DNA of 64,000 bases from NCBI GenBank assembly GCA_042434945.1, contig CP170191.1, forward strand, positions 1,860,001 to 1,924,000, written 5' to 3'. The translations under genes were made by a program, and so were the position numbers. Of this stretch, positions 18,801-27,250 are shown piece by piece. The notes beneath the pieces are model-generated. The model was given only the letters and a program-made list of their open reading frames with translations, was not told where the DNA came from and made no database searches. Source of the stretch: Escherichia hormaechei_A. GTDB taxonomy: Bacteria; Pseudomonadota; Gammaproteobacteria; Enterobacterales; Enterobacteriaceae. The number at the start of each line of letters is the position of its first letter. Position 1 is the stretch's first letter.

Positions 18801-19580
18801 CACAAAGAGGACGAGAAGATTCGCTTTCGCGATATTCAGGCGCAGCCGCGTAAAATTATCTCCAGCCCCACCTGGTCCGGTCTGGAAAGCGATCACGTCT
18901 CCTATAACGCGGGATACACCAACGTTCATGAGTTAATTCCGTGGCGCACGCTGTCGGGACGCCAGCAGCTCTATCAGGATCATCCGTGGATGCGTGCTTT
19001 TGGTGAAAGCCTGGTGGCTTATCGCCCGCCTATCGACACCCGTAGCGTCAGTGAGATGCGCCAGATACCGCCAAACGGCTTCCCGGAAAAAGCACTTAAC
19101 TTCCTGACGCCGCACCAGAAATGGGGCATTCACTCAACCTACAGTGAAAACCTGCTAATGCTGACGCTCTCTCGCGGTGGACCGATTGTCTGGATCAGCG
19201 AAACAGATGCCCGAGAACTGACCATTGTCGATAACGACTGGGTGGAAGTATTCAACGCCAACGGCGCGCTGACTGCCCGCGCGGTGGTCAGCCAACGTGT
19301 ACCGCCGGGCATGACCATGATGTATCACGCCCAGGAACGCATTATGAATATTCCTGGTTCGGAAGTAACTGGCATGCGCGGCGGCATTCATAACTCGGTT
19401 ACCCGCGTTTGCCCGAAACCAACGCATATGATTGGCGGTTACGCGCAGCTGGCCTGGGGCTTTAACTACTACGGCACCGTCGGATCGAACCGCGATGAGT
19501 TCATCATGATCCGCAAGATGAAGAACGTTAACTGGCTGGATGATGAAGGTCGCGATCAGGTACAGGAGGCGAAAAAATGA
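15840..19580 (+). CDS. narZ: Respiratory nitrate reductase Z, catalytic (alpha) subunit
   Basis: This 1246-residue molybdo-bis(PGD) subunit reduces nitrate to nitrite on the cytoplasmic side of the membrane. The FS0 cluster ligands are His50, Cys54, Cys58 and Cys93 (THGVNCTGSCSW and RGCPRG). The Mo-ligand aspartate lies in LSFYDWYCDLPP. Length equals E. coli NarZ/NarG. Linkage to narU and use of W/V-type downstream genes identify it as NarZ rather than NarG. In E. coli the Z enzyme is expressed at low level, RpoS-dependent, and not induced by nitrate. narY overlaps its stop by 4 bases. Confidence 0.96.
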   Translation: MSKLLDRFRYFKQKGETFADGHGQVMHSNRDWEDSYRQRWQFDKIVRSTHGVNCTGSCSWKIYVKNGLVTWEIQQTDYPRTRPDLPNHEPRGCPRGASYSWYLYSANRLKYPLIRKRLIELWREALKQHSDPVLAWASIMNDPQKCLSYKQVRGRGGFIRSNWQELNQLIAAANVWTIKTYGPDRVAGFSPIPAMSMVSYAAGTRYLSLLGGTCLSFYDWYCDLPPASPMTWGEQTDVPESADWYNSSYIIAWGSNVPQTRTPDAHFFTEVRYKGTKTIAITPDYSEVAKLCDQWLAPKQGTDSALAMAMGHVILKEFHLDNPSDYFINYCRRYSDMPMLVMLEPRDDGSYVPGRMIRASDLVDGLGESNNPQWKTVAVNTAGELVVPNGSIGFRWGEKGKWNLESIAAGTETELSLTLLGQHDAVAGVAFPYFGGIENPHFRSVKHNPVLVRQLPVKNLTLVDGNTCPVVSVYDLVLANYGLDRGLEDENSAKDYAEIKPYTPAWGEQITGVPRQYIETIAREFADTAHKTHGRSMIILGAGVNHWYHMDMNYRGMINMLIFCGCVGQSGGGWAHYVGQEKLRPQTGWLPLAFALDWNRPPRQMNSTSFFYNHSSQWRYEKVSAQELLSPLADASKYSGHLIDFNVRAERMGWLPSAPQLGRNPLGIKAEADKAGLSPTEFTAQALKSGDLRMACEQPDSSSNHPRNLFVWRSNLLGSSGKGHEYMQKYLLGTESGIQGEELGASDGIKPEEVEWQTAAIEGKLDLLVTLDFRMSSTCLFSDIVLPTATWYEKDDMNTSDMHPFIHPLSAAVDPAWESRSDWEIYKGIAKAFSQVCVGHLGKETDVVLQPLLHDSPAELSQPCEVLDWRKGECDLIPGKTAPNIVAVERDYPATYERFTSLGPLMDKLGNGGKGISWNTQDEIDFLGKLNYTKRDGPAQGRPLIDTAIDASEVILALAPETNGHVAVKAWQALGEITGREHTHLALHKEDEKIRFRDIQAQPRKIISSPTWSGLESDHVSYNAGYTNVHELIPWRTLSGRQQLYQDHPWMRAFGESLVAYRPPIDTRSVSEMRQIPPNGFPEKALNFLTPHQKWGIHSTYSENLLMLTLSRGGPIVWISETDARELTIVDNDWVEVFNANGALTARAVVSQRVPPGMTMMYHAQERIMNIPGSEVTGMRGGIHNSVTRVCPKPTHMIGGYAQLAWGFNYYGTVGSNRDEFIMIRKMKNVNWLDDEGRDQVQEAKK

Positions 19581-21121
19581 AAATCCGTTCACAAGTCGGC
19601 ATGGTGCTTAACCTCGACAAATGTATCGGCTGCCATACCTGTTCGGTGACCTGTAAAAACGTCTGGACCGGGCGCGAAGGCATGGAGTACGCATGGTTTA
19701 ACAACGTCGAAACCAAACCGGGCATTGGTTATCCGAAAAACTGGGAAGATCAGGAAGAGTGGCAAGGCGGCTGGGTCCGCGATGTGAATGGCAAGATCCG
19801 TCCGCGTCTGGGCAGCAAGATGGGCGTAATAACCAAAATCTTCGCCAACCCGGTGGTGCCGCAGATTGATGATTACTACGAACCTTTCACTTTCGACTAC
19901 GAACATTTGCATAGCGCACCGGAAGGCAAACATATCCCTACTGCTCGCCCGCGCTCGCTGATTGACGGTAAGCAGATGGACAAAGTGATCTGGGGGCCAA
20001 ACTGGGAAGAACTGCTGGGCGGCGAGTTTGAAAAACGTGCCCGCGACCGCAACTTCGAGGCCATACAAAAGGAGATGTACGGGCAGTTTGAAAACACCTT
20101 CATGATGTACCTGCCGCGCCTGTGCGAACACTGCCTCAATCCCAGTTGCGTGGCGACCTGCCCAAGCGGCGCTATCTACAAACGCGAAGAAGACGGCATT
20201 GTGCTGATTGATCAGGATAAATGCCGTGGCTGGCGTTTGTGCATTAGCGGTTGTCCGTACAAAAAAATCTACTTCAACTGGAAAAGCGGCAAGTCAGAAA
20301 AATGTATCTTCTGTTATCCGCGAATTGAGTCAGGCCAACCCACCGTGTGCTCAGAAACCTGCGTGGGTCGCATCCGGTATCTGGGCGTGCTGCTTTACGA
20401 CGCCGACCGCATCGAGGAAGCGGCGAGCACCGAGCGCGAAGTTGACCTCTATGAACGTCAGTGCGAAGTGTTCCTCGATCCACACGATCCCTCAGTGATC
20501 GAGGAAGCCCTGAAACAAGGTATTCCACAAAACGTGATTGAAACTGCCCAGCGTTCGCCTGTCTACAAAATGGCGATGGACTGGAAACTGGCGCTACCGC
20601 TGCACCCTGAATATCGCACCCTGCCGATGGTCTGGTACGTTCCTCCGCTGTCGCCGATTCAGTCCTACGCAGATGCGGGCGGTTTGCCGAAAAGCGAAGG
20701 CGTGCTGCCCGCCATCGAAAGCCTGCGTATTCCGGTGCAATATCTCGCCAATATGTTGAGTGCCGGCGATACCGGTCCGGTACTGCGGGCGCTGAAACGG
20801 ATGATGGCGATGCGCCACTATATGCGTTCACAAACCGTGGAAGGCGTTACTGATACTCGTGCCATCGACGAAGTAGGCCTGAGCGTCGCCCAGGTCGAAG
20901 AAATGTATCGCTATCTCGCCATTGCCAACTATGAAGATCGTTTTGTTATCCCGACCAGCCATCGGGAAATGGCGGGCGATGCCTTCGCAGAACGCAACGG
21001 CTGCGGTTTTACCTTTGGCGACGGTTGTCACGGCTCGGACAGCAAATTCAACCTGTTCAACAGTAGCCGTATCGATGCCATCAACATCACCGAAGTGCGC
21101 GACAAAGCGGAGGGCGAATAA
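19577..21121 (+). CDS. narY: Respiratory nitrate reductase Z, iron-sulfur (beta) subunit
   Basis: This 514-residue cytoplasmic subunit relays electrons from NarV haems to NarZ. Its four Cys groups are visible: CIGCHTCSVTC, CEHCLNPSCVATCP, CRGWRLCISGCP and CIFCYPR. The Trp in CRGW is the usual replacement that makes one cluster a [3Fe-4S]. Length matches E. coli NarY. Start and stop both overlap neighbouring genes (ATGA with narZ, TAATG with narW), so translation is coupled through the operon. Confidence 0.96.
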   Translation: MKIRSQVGMVLNLDKCIGCHTCSVTCKNVWTGREGMEYAWFNNVETKPGIGYPKNWEDQEEWQGGWVRDVNGKIRPRLGSKMGVITKIFANPVVPQIDDYYEPFTFDYEHLHSAPEGKHIPTARPRSLIDGKQMDKVIWGPNWEELLGGEFEKRARDRNFEAIQKEMYGQFENTFMMYLPRLCEHCLNPSCVATCPSGAIYKREEDGIVLIDQDKCRGWRLCISGCPYKKIYFNWKSGKSEKCIFCYPRIESGQPTVCSETCVGRIRYLGVLLYDADRIEEAASTEREVDLYERQCEVFLDPHDPSVIEEALKQGIPQNVIETAQRSPVYKMAMDWKLALPLHPEYRTLPMVWYVPPLSPIQSYADAGGLPKSEGVLPAIESLRIPVQYLANMLSAGDTGPVLRALKRMMAMRHYMRSQTVEGVTDTRAIDEVGLSVAQVEEMYRYLAIANYEDRFVIPTSHREMAGDAFAERNGCGFTFGDGCHGSDSKFNLFNSSRIDAINITEVRDKAEGE

Positions 21122-21816
21122 TGCAGATCCTCAAAGTGATCGGCCTGTTGATGGAGTATCCGGATGAGCTGTTGTGGGAATGCAAGGAGGACGCGCTGGC
21201 GTTGATCCGCCGCGACGCGCCGATGCTTACGGATTTCACCCACAACCTGCTTAACGCGCCGCTGCTGGATAAACAGGCCGAATGGTGCGAAGTGTTTGAC
21301 CGCGGGCGCACCACGTCGCTGCTGCTGTTCGAACATGTTCATGCCGAGTCCCGCGATCGCGGCCAGGCAATGGTGGACCTGCTGGCGGAGTATGAAAAGG
21401 TCGGCCTGCAGCTGGATTGTCGGGAACTGCCCGATTATCTACCGCTGTATCTGGAGTATTTAAGCGTACTGCCTGACGATCAGGCGAAAGAAGGATTGCT
21501 CAATGTTGCGCCGATCCTCGCCCTGCTTGGCGGTCGCTTAAAACAACGCGAGGCACCGTGGTACGCGTTGTTTGATGCTCTGCTGCAACTGGCGGGAAGC
21601 TCCCTTTCAAGTGACAGTGTCACAAAACAAGTAAACAGCGAAGAGCGCGATGACACCCGCCAGGCGCTTGATGCAGTGTGGGAAGAGGAACAGGTGAAGT
21701 TTATTGAAGATAACGCCACGGCGTGTGACAGCTCGCCGCTTAATCAATATCAGCGACGCTTTAGCCAGGATGTCGCGCCGCAATATGTCGACATCAGTGC
21801 GGGAGGTGGGAAATGA
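21121..21816 (+). CDS. narW: Nitrate reductase Z assembly chaperone (delta)
   Basis: This 231-residue TorD/NarJ-type chaperone is not part of the final enzyme. It binds the NarZ N-terminus and helps insert FS0 and the molybdenum cofactor before membrane attachment. It begins MQILKVIGLLMEYPDELLWEC, as in NarJ/NarW, and has the conserved DYLPLYLEYLSVL helix. The start overlaps the narY stop, and its end overlaps narV. Confidence 0.94.
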   Translation: MQILKVIGLLMEYPDELLWECKEDALALIRRDAPMLTDFTHNLLNAPLLDKQAEWCEVFDRGRTTSLLLFEHVHAESRDRGQAMVDLLAEYEKVGLQLDCRELPDYLPLYLEYLSVLPDDQAKEGLLNVAPILALLGGRLKQREAPWYALFDALLQLAGSSLSSDSVTKQVNSEERDDTRQALDAVWEEEQVKFIEDNATACDSSPLNQYQRRFSQDVAPQYVDISAGGGK

Positions 21817-22493
21817 TTCAGTATCTGAACGTCTTTTTTTACGATATCTACCCGTACATTTGTGCGACGGTGTTTTTCCTCGGCAGCTGGCTGCGCTACG
21901 ACTACGGGCAGTACACCTGGCGCGCCTCCTCAAGTCAAATGCTCGATAAACGCGGGATGGTGATATGGTCGAATCTGTTCCATATCGGCATTTTGGGGAT
22001 TTTCTTCGGGCACTTGTTCGGCATGTTAACGCCGCACTGGATGTACGCGTGGTTTTTGCCAGTGGCAGCGAAACAACTCATGGCGATGGTGCTCGGCGGT
22101 ATTTGCGGTGTGTTGACGTTGATTGGCGGCGCAGGACTGCTGTGGCGCAGGCTGACAAATCAGCGCGTGCGTGCCACTTCCACTACGCCGGATATCATCA
22201 TCATGAGCATTTTGCTGGTCCAGTGTCTGTTGGGGCTAAGTACCATACCGTTTTCAGCACAGTATCCTGATGGTAGCGAAATGATGAAGCTGGTGGGTTG
22301 GGCGCAAAGCATTGTCACTTTCCGTGGTGGATCGTCAGAGATGCTCAACGGCGTAGCGTTCGTCTTCCGCCTGCATCTGGTGTTGGGAATGACCATCTTC
22401 CTGCTCTTCCCGTTCACCCGACTGGTGCATGTGTGGAGCGCGCCGTTTGAGTACTTTACTCGTCGATATCAGGTGGTGAGATCGCGCCGTTGA
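21813..22493 (+). CDS. narV: Nitrate reductase Z, cytochrome b (gamma) subunit
   Basis: This 226-residue, five-helix membrane subunit oxidises quinol and anchors NarZY. It holds two b haems with His ligands in the membrane, including SNLFHIGILGIFFGHLFG near residues 50-67 and FRLHLVLGM...FTRLVHVW near 185-210. It is the last gene of narZYWV, with a BIME directly after it. Confidence 0.95.
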   Translation: MIQYLNVFFYDIYPYICATVFFLGSWLRYDYGQYTWRASSSQMLDKRGMVIWSNLFHIGILGIFFGHLFGMLTPHWMYAWFLPVAAKQLMAMVLGGICGVLTLIGGAGLLWRRLTNQRVRATSTTPDIIIMSILLVQCLLGLSTIPFSAQYPDGSEMMKLVGWAQSIVTFRGGSSEMLNGVAFVFRLHLVLGMTIFLLFPFTRLVHVWSAPFEYFTRRYQVVRSRR

Positions 22494-22497
22494 TTTT

Positions 22498-22573
22498 GTC
22501 GGGTGGCGGCTTCGCCTTACCCGACCTACGTTTCAAGCCGCTGTAGGCCCGGTAAGGCGTAGCCGCCAACGGG
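22498..22573. repeat. BIME (two inverted REP units)
   Basis: REP unit 1 (22498-22525) has arms GTCGGGT and ACCCGAC around GGCGGCTTCGCC. Unit 2 (22548-22573) is an inverted copy with arms CCCG and CGGG around GGTAAGGCGTAGCCGCC. The unit lies between the convergent narV and nhoA stops. Such repeats stabilise mRNA 3' ends and can bind gyrase or IHF. Confidence 0.9.
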
Positions 22574-23419
22574 CTATTTACCTGCCTGTGGATGCGTATC
22601 AAACCCCGCCATCACGGCCGTCAGCTCGGCCAGGGTAAAGCCGTGCTTCGGGTCATCAACGCCCAGGCCAAACCGCGCCTGCATCAGCTTATACAGCGCC
22701 TCCGCATCCGGCAAATGGATCTGCTCCTCCACATGACCGTTCTGCCAGTGGGTAAAATTAAAGTTGGTCAGCGTCAGCTTGCCCCCGTCCGGCAGGTGGC
22801 GACACATCAGCAGGTGATGACGGAAATGGGACTGCGGCCAGTGCGCCGACCAGAAGTTTCCCATCACGTAATCGTTGAAGTACTGGGTCGCCAGGTCAAA
22901 ATGGTACATCGACTGCCAGTGCTCGTGATGGCGGAATTGCAGTACCCAGTCGTTACCCTCGCTCAGCAAACGATAACTCCCGTGCGGGGTTTCCTGCTCC
23001 TCGTTGGCGATCAAACGAATCGGCGCCGTCAGCGTTTGTCCGCCAAATCCCACATCGGCGATCCAGCGCTCGCCGTTCAGCTCAACCAGCAGCAACCGGT
23101 GCGTACGCGGCGGCATCTGCGACGGATTAGCCAGCACAACCCGCCCCAGCACGCTGCGCACCGTAAAACCGACTTCGCGCAATACCCGCTCAAACAGGCC
23201 GTTTTGCTCGAAGCAATACCCCCCCCGACGTGCGGTGACCAGTTTATCCACCAGACACCCGTCGTCCAGATGGATTTCCCGCGGCAAAACGACGTCAATA
23301 TTTTCGAAAGGGATCGCACAGTTATGGTGTAAATGCAGCCCCCGCAGGGTATCGATATCAACCTGTACGGGCTGCTGCCAGCCCGTGCGGGCGAAATAAG
23401 CACTCAGAAATGGGGACAT
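22574..23419 (-). CDS. nhoA: Arylamine N-acetyltransferase
   Basis: This 281-residue cytoplasmic enzyme transfers acetyl from acetyl-CoA to aromatic amines and hydroxylamines. The catalytic triad Cys69 (RRGGYCFEQN), His107 (RTHRLLL) and Asp122 (IADVGFGG) is at exactly the usual NAT positions. The position next to narV is the same as in Salmonella and near that in E. coli. It is divergent from the flavin reductase-like gene. Confidence 0.95.
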   Translation of the reverse strand: MSPFLSAYFARTGWQQPVQVDIDTLRGLHLHHNCAIPFENIDVVLPREIHLDDGCLVDKLVTARRGGYCFEQNGLFERVLREVGFTVRSVLGRVVLANPSQMPPRTHRLLLVELNGERWIADVGFGGQTLTAPIRLIANEEQETPHGSYRLLSEGNDWVLQFRHHEHWQSMYHFDLATQYFNDYVMGNFWSAHWPQSHFRHHLLMCRHLPDGGKLTLTNFNFTHWQNGHVEEQIHLPDAEALYKLMQARFGLGVDDPKHGFTLAELTAVMAGFDTHPQAGK

Positions 23420-23524
23420 GATTTGCTCCAGGATGTGATATCCCCTGTTTATAAACTATTTTCCCTTATGCATATGCGCAAAAGTGCTTTTTCGTCATAC
23501 TCATCGTGTACATGAGGAGATCCT

Positions 23525-24097
23525 ATGAACCACTTTCGCCCTGTTGAATTACGCCATGCCAGCCGTCTTCTGAATCACGGTCCAACCGTGCTCATCACCA
23601 GCCGGGATGAGACCATCGATCGTCGCAACGTCATGGCCGTCGCATGGTCTATGCCGGTGGAATTTGAGCCCCCACGTATCGCGATTGTGGTAGACAAAAG
23701 CGCGTGGTCACGGGAGTTGATCGAACGCAGCGGGAAATTCGGCATTGTGATCCCCGGCGTGGCGGCAGCCAACTGGACCTGGGCGGTCGGCAGCGTCAGC
23801 GGGCGCGACGAGGATAAATTTAACTGCTACGGGATCCCGGTTATTTATGGCCCTGAGCTTGGCCTGCCGGTTATAGAAGAGAAATGTCTGGCGTGGATGG
23901 AGTGCCGGTTATTACCTGTAACCTCTGCGGCCGAGAAATATGACACTCTGTTTGGCGAAGTGGTTTCCGCCGCGGCGGATGAACGCGCATTTGTCGCCGG
24001 ACGCTGGCAGTTTGACGGGGATAAGCTGAATACGCTGCATCATCTGGGTGCGGGTACGTTTGTCGCGAGCGGGAAAATGGTGAAGGCGCTGGAATGA
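23525..24097 (+). CDS. Flavin reductase-like FMN-binding split-barrel protein (YddH-like)
   Basis: A 190-residue protein of the flavin reductase-like family, which binds FMN and often supplies reduced flavin to partner oxygenases. The N-terminus (NHFRPVELRHASRLLNHGPTVLITS) follows the pattern of E. coli YddH, which also lies near nhoA, but the rest appears divergent. The conserved region GIVIPGVAAANWTWAVG lies where flavin contacts are expected. The ATG at 23525 follows GAGGAGAT. It is divergent from nhoA. Substrate and partner are unknown. Confidence 0.8.
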   Translation: MNHFRPVELRHASRLLNHGPTVLITSRDETIDRRNVMAVAWSMPVEFEPPRIAIVVDKSAWSRELIERSGKFGIVIPGVAAANWTWAVGSVSGRDEDKFNCYGIPVIYGPELGLPVIEEKCLAWMECRLLPVTSAAEKYDTLFGEVVSAAADERAFVAGRWQFDGDKLNTLHHLGAGTFVASGKMVKALE

Positions 24098-24222
24098 TTT
24101 TTTAATTATACCCATCTGAATTATATAAAATTTCTATGGCATTTTATGTTTATCACGACGATGTTAAACGGAGGATATTTCAGAAGCTGTCGCATAAACA
24201 ATCTTTCGTAAAGGAAATATCC

Positions 24223-24585
24223 ATGTCATGGAACAAAGATGGCGCAATATCATATGCGAAATCACACGCGGAACCCAGCAGCACGGGTTATTGTGCTCGT
24301 TACGTAACAGAAGCGATCAGAGCGGGTGGTCGATTAAAAATCCCCAACACGCGTCTGGCAAAAGATATGGGGCGCACATTAGTCAATGCAGGCTTTCACC
24401 TGGTATATGATCAACCCCATGCTGGTGACGTCGCAGTTATCCAAAATATAGTTGGTCATGATAGCGGTCACGTTTGTATATACGATGGTCAACAGTGGAT
24501 CAGCGATTTTGTGCAACGCACCATGTATCCTGGGCAGGCTTACCGCAACATACAACCTCATTACGAACTGTTCAGGCATGATTAA
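24223..24585 (+). CDS. CHAP/NlpC-type amidase, candidate type VI effector (Tae-like)
   Basis: A 120-residue papain-fold (CHAP-like) protein. The likely catalytic residues are Cys24 in TGYCARYVTEAI, His83 in DSGHVCIYDG and Asp95 in WISDFVQ, with the linking PHAGDVAVIQ strand. Small single-domain enzymes of this design cut peptidoglycan peptides and include T6SS amidase effectors. There is no signal peptide, so export would need a secretion device or prior lysis. The ATG at 24223 follows AAAGGA; an upstream in-frame ATG at 24136 has no such site. It overlaps the next gene (TAATG). The pair is AT-rich compared with its surroundings, suggesting transfer. No T6SS genes are in the window. Confidence 0.7.
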   Translation: MSWNKDGAISYAKSHAEPSSTGYCARYVTEAIRAGGRLKIPNTRLAKDMGRTLVNAGFHLVYDQPHAGDVAVIQNIVGHDSGHVCIYDGQQWISDFVQRTMYPGQAYRNIQPHYELFRHD

Positions 24586-25010
24586 TGAAACCACTCTACT
24601 TTTTACTTTTCGCCCTGTCTCCGCTCGCGGCCGCAGAAAACATTTATGCACCGGGTCAGGCGGCGCTTAAATTCAATCAATGGTATATAGCGCAGTTAGA
24701 TCAGAACAAACCACCCGTACTCAATCCAGACATTATGAACGAGTACGTAGCCTCAGGGACCATTGCAGCAATTAAAGAAATGTACTCTGGCGACAGTAAC
24801 GACAAAGATATGCCCGATGCGGATATGTTTATCAAAGCGCAGGACTGGGATGATGACTGGAATCAGATAACCGTCTTACATTCTGATTTTGACGCCGTTT
24901 GCACAAACGTCTATGTCGCATTTGGTAAGAAGCAAGATCATGTTATTGCAGATTGTCTCGTTGAAGAGCAAGGAAAATGGAAAGTGCGATCGGCGACGCT
25001 AATTAAGTAA
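24585..25010 (+). CDS. Secreted DUF3828-like protein, probable periplasmic immunity partner
   Basis: A 141-residue protein with a clear short signal peptide (MKPLYFLLFALSPLAAA). The mature part has the pattern of DUF3828/YbjP-YqhG-like proteins: an N-terminal helix ALKFNQWYIAQL, an acidic middle DMPDADMFIKAQDWDDDW, and C-terminal strands VIADCLVEEQGKWKVRSATLIK. It has two cysteines that could form a disulfide. Translation is coupled to the amidase gene. A periplasmic protein coded with a peptidoglycan amidase is the standard layout of an effector and its immunity protein. This role is an inference from position. Confidence 0.65.
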   Translation: MKPLYFLLFALSPLAAAENIYAPGQAALKFNQWYIAQLDQNKPPVLNPDIMNEYVASGTIAAIKEMYSGDSNDKDMPDADMFIKAQDWDDDWNQITVLHSDFDAVCTNVYVAFGKKQDHVIADCLVEEQGKWKVRSATLIK

Positions 25011-25041
25011 CAGGCATAAACTCCCTGTCGTAATAATAAAG

Positions 25042-25071
25042 GCACATGGTAGCCAAATGACTACCATGTGC
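25042..25071. terminator. Bidirectional hairpin terminator
   Basis: A perfect 11-base-pair stem, GCACATGGTAG pairing with CTACCATGTGC around an 8-base loop, lies between the convergent immunity-like and EF-G genes. On the minus strand it is followed by CTTTATTATT, so it best serves the EF-G gene. Confidence 0.8.
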
Positions 25072-25077
25072 AATTAA

Positions 25078-27180
25078 TTAACTCTTCACACGCTTCGCAA
25101 TAATCTCATCCGCCACATTCCGCGGAGCTTCCGCAAAATGATGGAACTCCATCGTATACGTCGCGCGACCCTGGGACATCGACCGCAGCGTGGTGGCGTA
25201 GCCAAACATCTCAGCCAGCGGGACGTCAGCGCGAATAATCTGGCTGCCGTACTGCTCTGCCATCCCCTGCACCAGGCCGCGACGGGAGGAGAGATCGCCC
25301 ATAATGTTCCCGGCGTACTCTTCCGGCGTTTCCACCTCAACGTGCATGACCGGCTCAAGAATAACCGGATCCGCCCGCCGTGCGCCCTCTTTGAAGCCGA
25401 GGATCGCCGCCATGCGGAAGGCCATCTCCGAGGAGTCAACGTCATGGTAGGAACCAAACGTCAGGGTCGCTTTCACATCCACCACCGGATAGCCCGCCAG
25501 CACTCCCGTATTCATGGCTTCTCGCAAGCCTTTTTCCACCGACGGGATGTACTCCCGCGGCACCACCCCGCCTTTGGTGGCATCTTCAAACACAAAACCA
25601 CTCCCGGCGGCTAAAGGCTCAAGGCTCAGGACCACATGACCGTACTGCCCTTTCCCGCCGGACTGTCGGACAAATTTACCTTCAATATCCTTCACCGCTT
25701 TACGCAGGGTTTCACGGTAGGTGACCTGCGGACGACCAATGTTCGCCTCAACGCCAAACTCGCGCTTCATGCGGTCGACGATGATCTCCAGATGCAGCTC
25801 GCCCATCCCAGAGATAATGGTCTGTCCGGACTCTTCGTCCGTGTGCAGGCGAAACGACGGATCCTCCGCCGCCAGGCGCTGTAGGGCGATCCCCATTTTC
25901 TCCTGATCGGCCTTGGTTTTCGGCTCAATCGCCAGCGAAATAACCGGGTCCGGGAACTCCATCCGTTCAAGGGTGATCACCGCATTCGGGTCGGTCAGCG
26001 TGTCACCGGTGGTGACGTCTTTCAGCCCGACACAGGCCGCGATATCCCCTGCGCGCAGCTCGTCCACCTCATGGCGATCGTTGGCATGCATCAGCACGAT
26101 GCGCCCGATACGTTCTTTCTTACCCTTCACCGGGTTGTACACCGCGTCGCCTTTACGCAGTATGCCGGAATAGACGCGGATAAAGGTCAGCTGGCCGACG
26201 TACGGATCGCTCATCAGCTTGAAGGCCAGCGCCGAGAACGGTTCATCATCGCTTGGGTGGCGCTCGGCGTGCTGTCCGTCTTCGTCTACCCCATCAATAG
26301 CGGGCACGTCCAGTGGAGACGGCATCAATTCAATCACCGCGTCGAGCATGCGCTGCACGCCCTTGTTCTTGAAGGCGCTGCCGCACAGCATGGGCTGTAT
26401 TTCGCCGGAGATAGTCCGGATCCGCAGCCCTTTGATGATTTCCGCTTCATCCAGTTCGCCCGTCTCAAGGTACTTATCCATAAGCTCATCGCTGGCTTCT
26501 GCCGCAGCCGAAACCATTTTTTCTCGCCACGCCTGGGCGGTGCTCAGCAGATCGTCAGGCACTGGCGCATAGCTAAACGCCATGCCCTGCGTCGCATCAT
26601 CCCAAAGAATAGTGCGCATCCTGATGAGATCCACCACGCCGGTGAAGTGTTCTTCTGCCCCCACGGGGATCACAATCGGGACCGGATTGGCTTTCAGCCG
26701 CTCCTGCATCATCCGCACCACGCGGAAGAAATCCGCACCCGGGCGGTCCATTTTATTGACGAACGCCAGACGCGGAACGTGATATTTATTCGCCTGACGC
26801 CAGACGGTCTCCGACTGCGGCTGCACGCCACCGACGGAGTCATAGACCATCACCGCACCGTCGAGCACACGCATGGAACGTTCCACCTCAATGGTGAAAT
26901 CCACGTGCCCGGGGGTGTCGATAATATTGATGCGGTGCGGTTCAAAGCCTCTGTCCATACCGGGCCAGAAACAGCTTACCGCCGCCGACGTAATGGTGAT
27001 CCCGCGCTCCTGCTCCTGCGCCATCCAGTCGGTGGTTGCCGCGCCATCGTGTACTTCACCCAGCTTGTGGCTCATCCCGGTGTAAAACAGGATGCGCTCA
27101 GTAGTGGTTGTTTTGCCCGCATCGATATGCGCGGAGATACCGATGTTGCGATAACGTTCGAGTGGAATGGGTCGGGGCAT
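25078..27180 (-). CDS. Second elongation factor G (EF-G paralogue)
   Basis: This 700-residue translational GTPase is full length, close to the 704 residues of E. coli FusA. G1 is AHIDAGKTTTTERIL (about residues 17-31), G2 RGITITSAA, G3 DTPGHVDF, G4 NKMDRPGADF and G5 GSAFKNKG. The domain IV tip GSYHDVDSSEMAF is intact, so it should be able to translocate tRNA. It is clearly diverged from canonical FusA (for example FWPGMDRGFEPHR and the shorter domain IV start) and is outside the rpsL-rpsG-fusA-tuf operon, next to a divergent ArsR regulator. It could be a stress-specific or fusidic acid-tolerant EF-G, or an EF-G2 with a recycling role. Confidence 0.9.
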   Translation of the reverse strand: MPRPIPLERYRNIGISAHIDAGKTTTTERILFYTGMSHKLGEVHDGAATTDWMAQEQERGITITSAAVSCFWPGMDRGFEPHRINIIDTPGHVDFTIEVERSMRVLDGAVMVYDSVGGVQPQSETVWRQANKYHVPRLAFVNKMDRPGADFFRVVRMMQERLKANPVPIVIPVGAEEHFTGVVDLIRMRTILWDDATQGMAFSYAPVPDDLLSTAQAWREKMVSAAAEASDELMDKYLETGELDEAEIIKGLRIRTISGEIQPMLCGSAFKNKGVQRMLDAVIELMPSPLDVPAIDGVDEDGQHAERHPSDDEPFSALAFKLMSDPYVGQLTFIRVYSGILRKGDAVYNPVKGKKERIGRIVLMHANDRHEVDELRAGDIAACVGLKDVTTGDTLTDPNAVITLERMEFPDPVISLAIEPKTKADQEKMGIALQRLAAEDPSFRLHTDEESGQTIISGMGELHLEIIVDRMKREFGVEANIGRPQVTYRETLRKAVKDIEGKFVRQSGGKGQYGHVVLSLEPLAAGSGFVFEDATKGGVVPREYIPSVEKGLREAMNTGVLAGYPVVDVKATLTFGSYHDVDSSEMAFRMAAILGFKEGARRADPVILEPVMHVEVETPEEYAGNIMGDLSSRRGLVQGMAEQYGSQIIRADVPLAEMFGYATTLRSMSQGRATYTMEFHHFAEAPRNVADEIIAKRVKS

Positions 27181-27250
27181 GATATTTCCTTAAGTCTTCA
27201 TGACTGGTTTGTGACGACCGGGATGGTCGCGTGTTCGTTCGTTTGTTATA

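Noticed and set aside
24136..24222. Upstream start for the amidase giving 29 extra residues
   Set aside because: No ribosome binding site, whereas AAAGGA stands correctly before the ATG at 24223, and the CHAP domain begins there.
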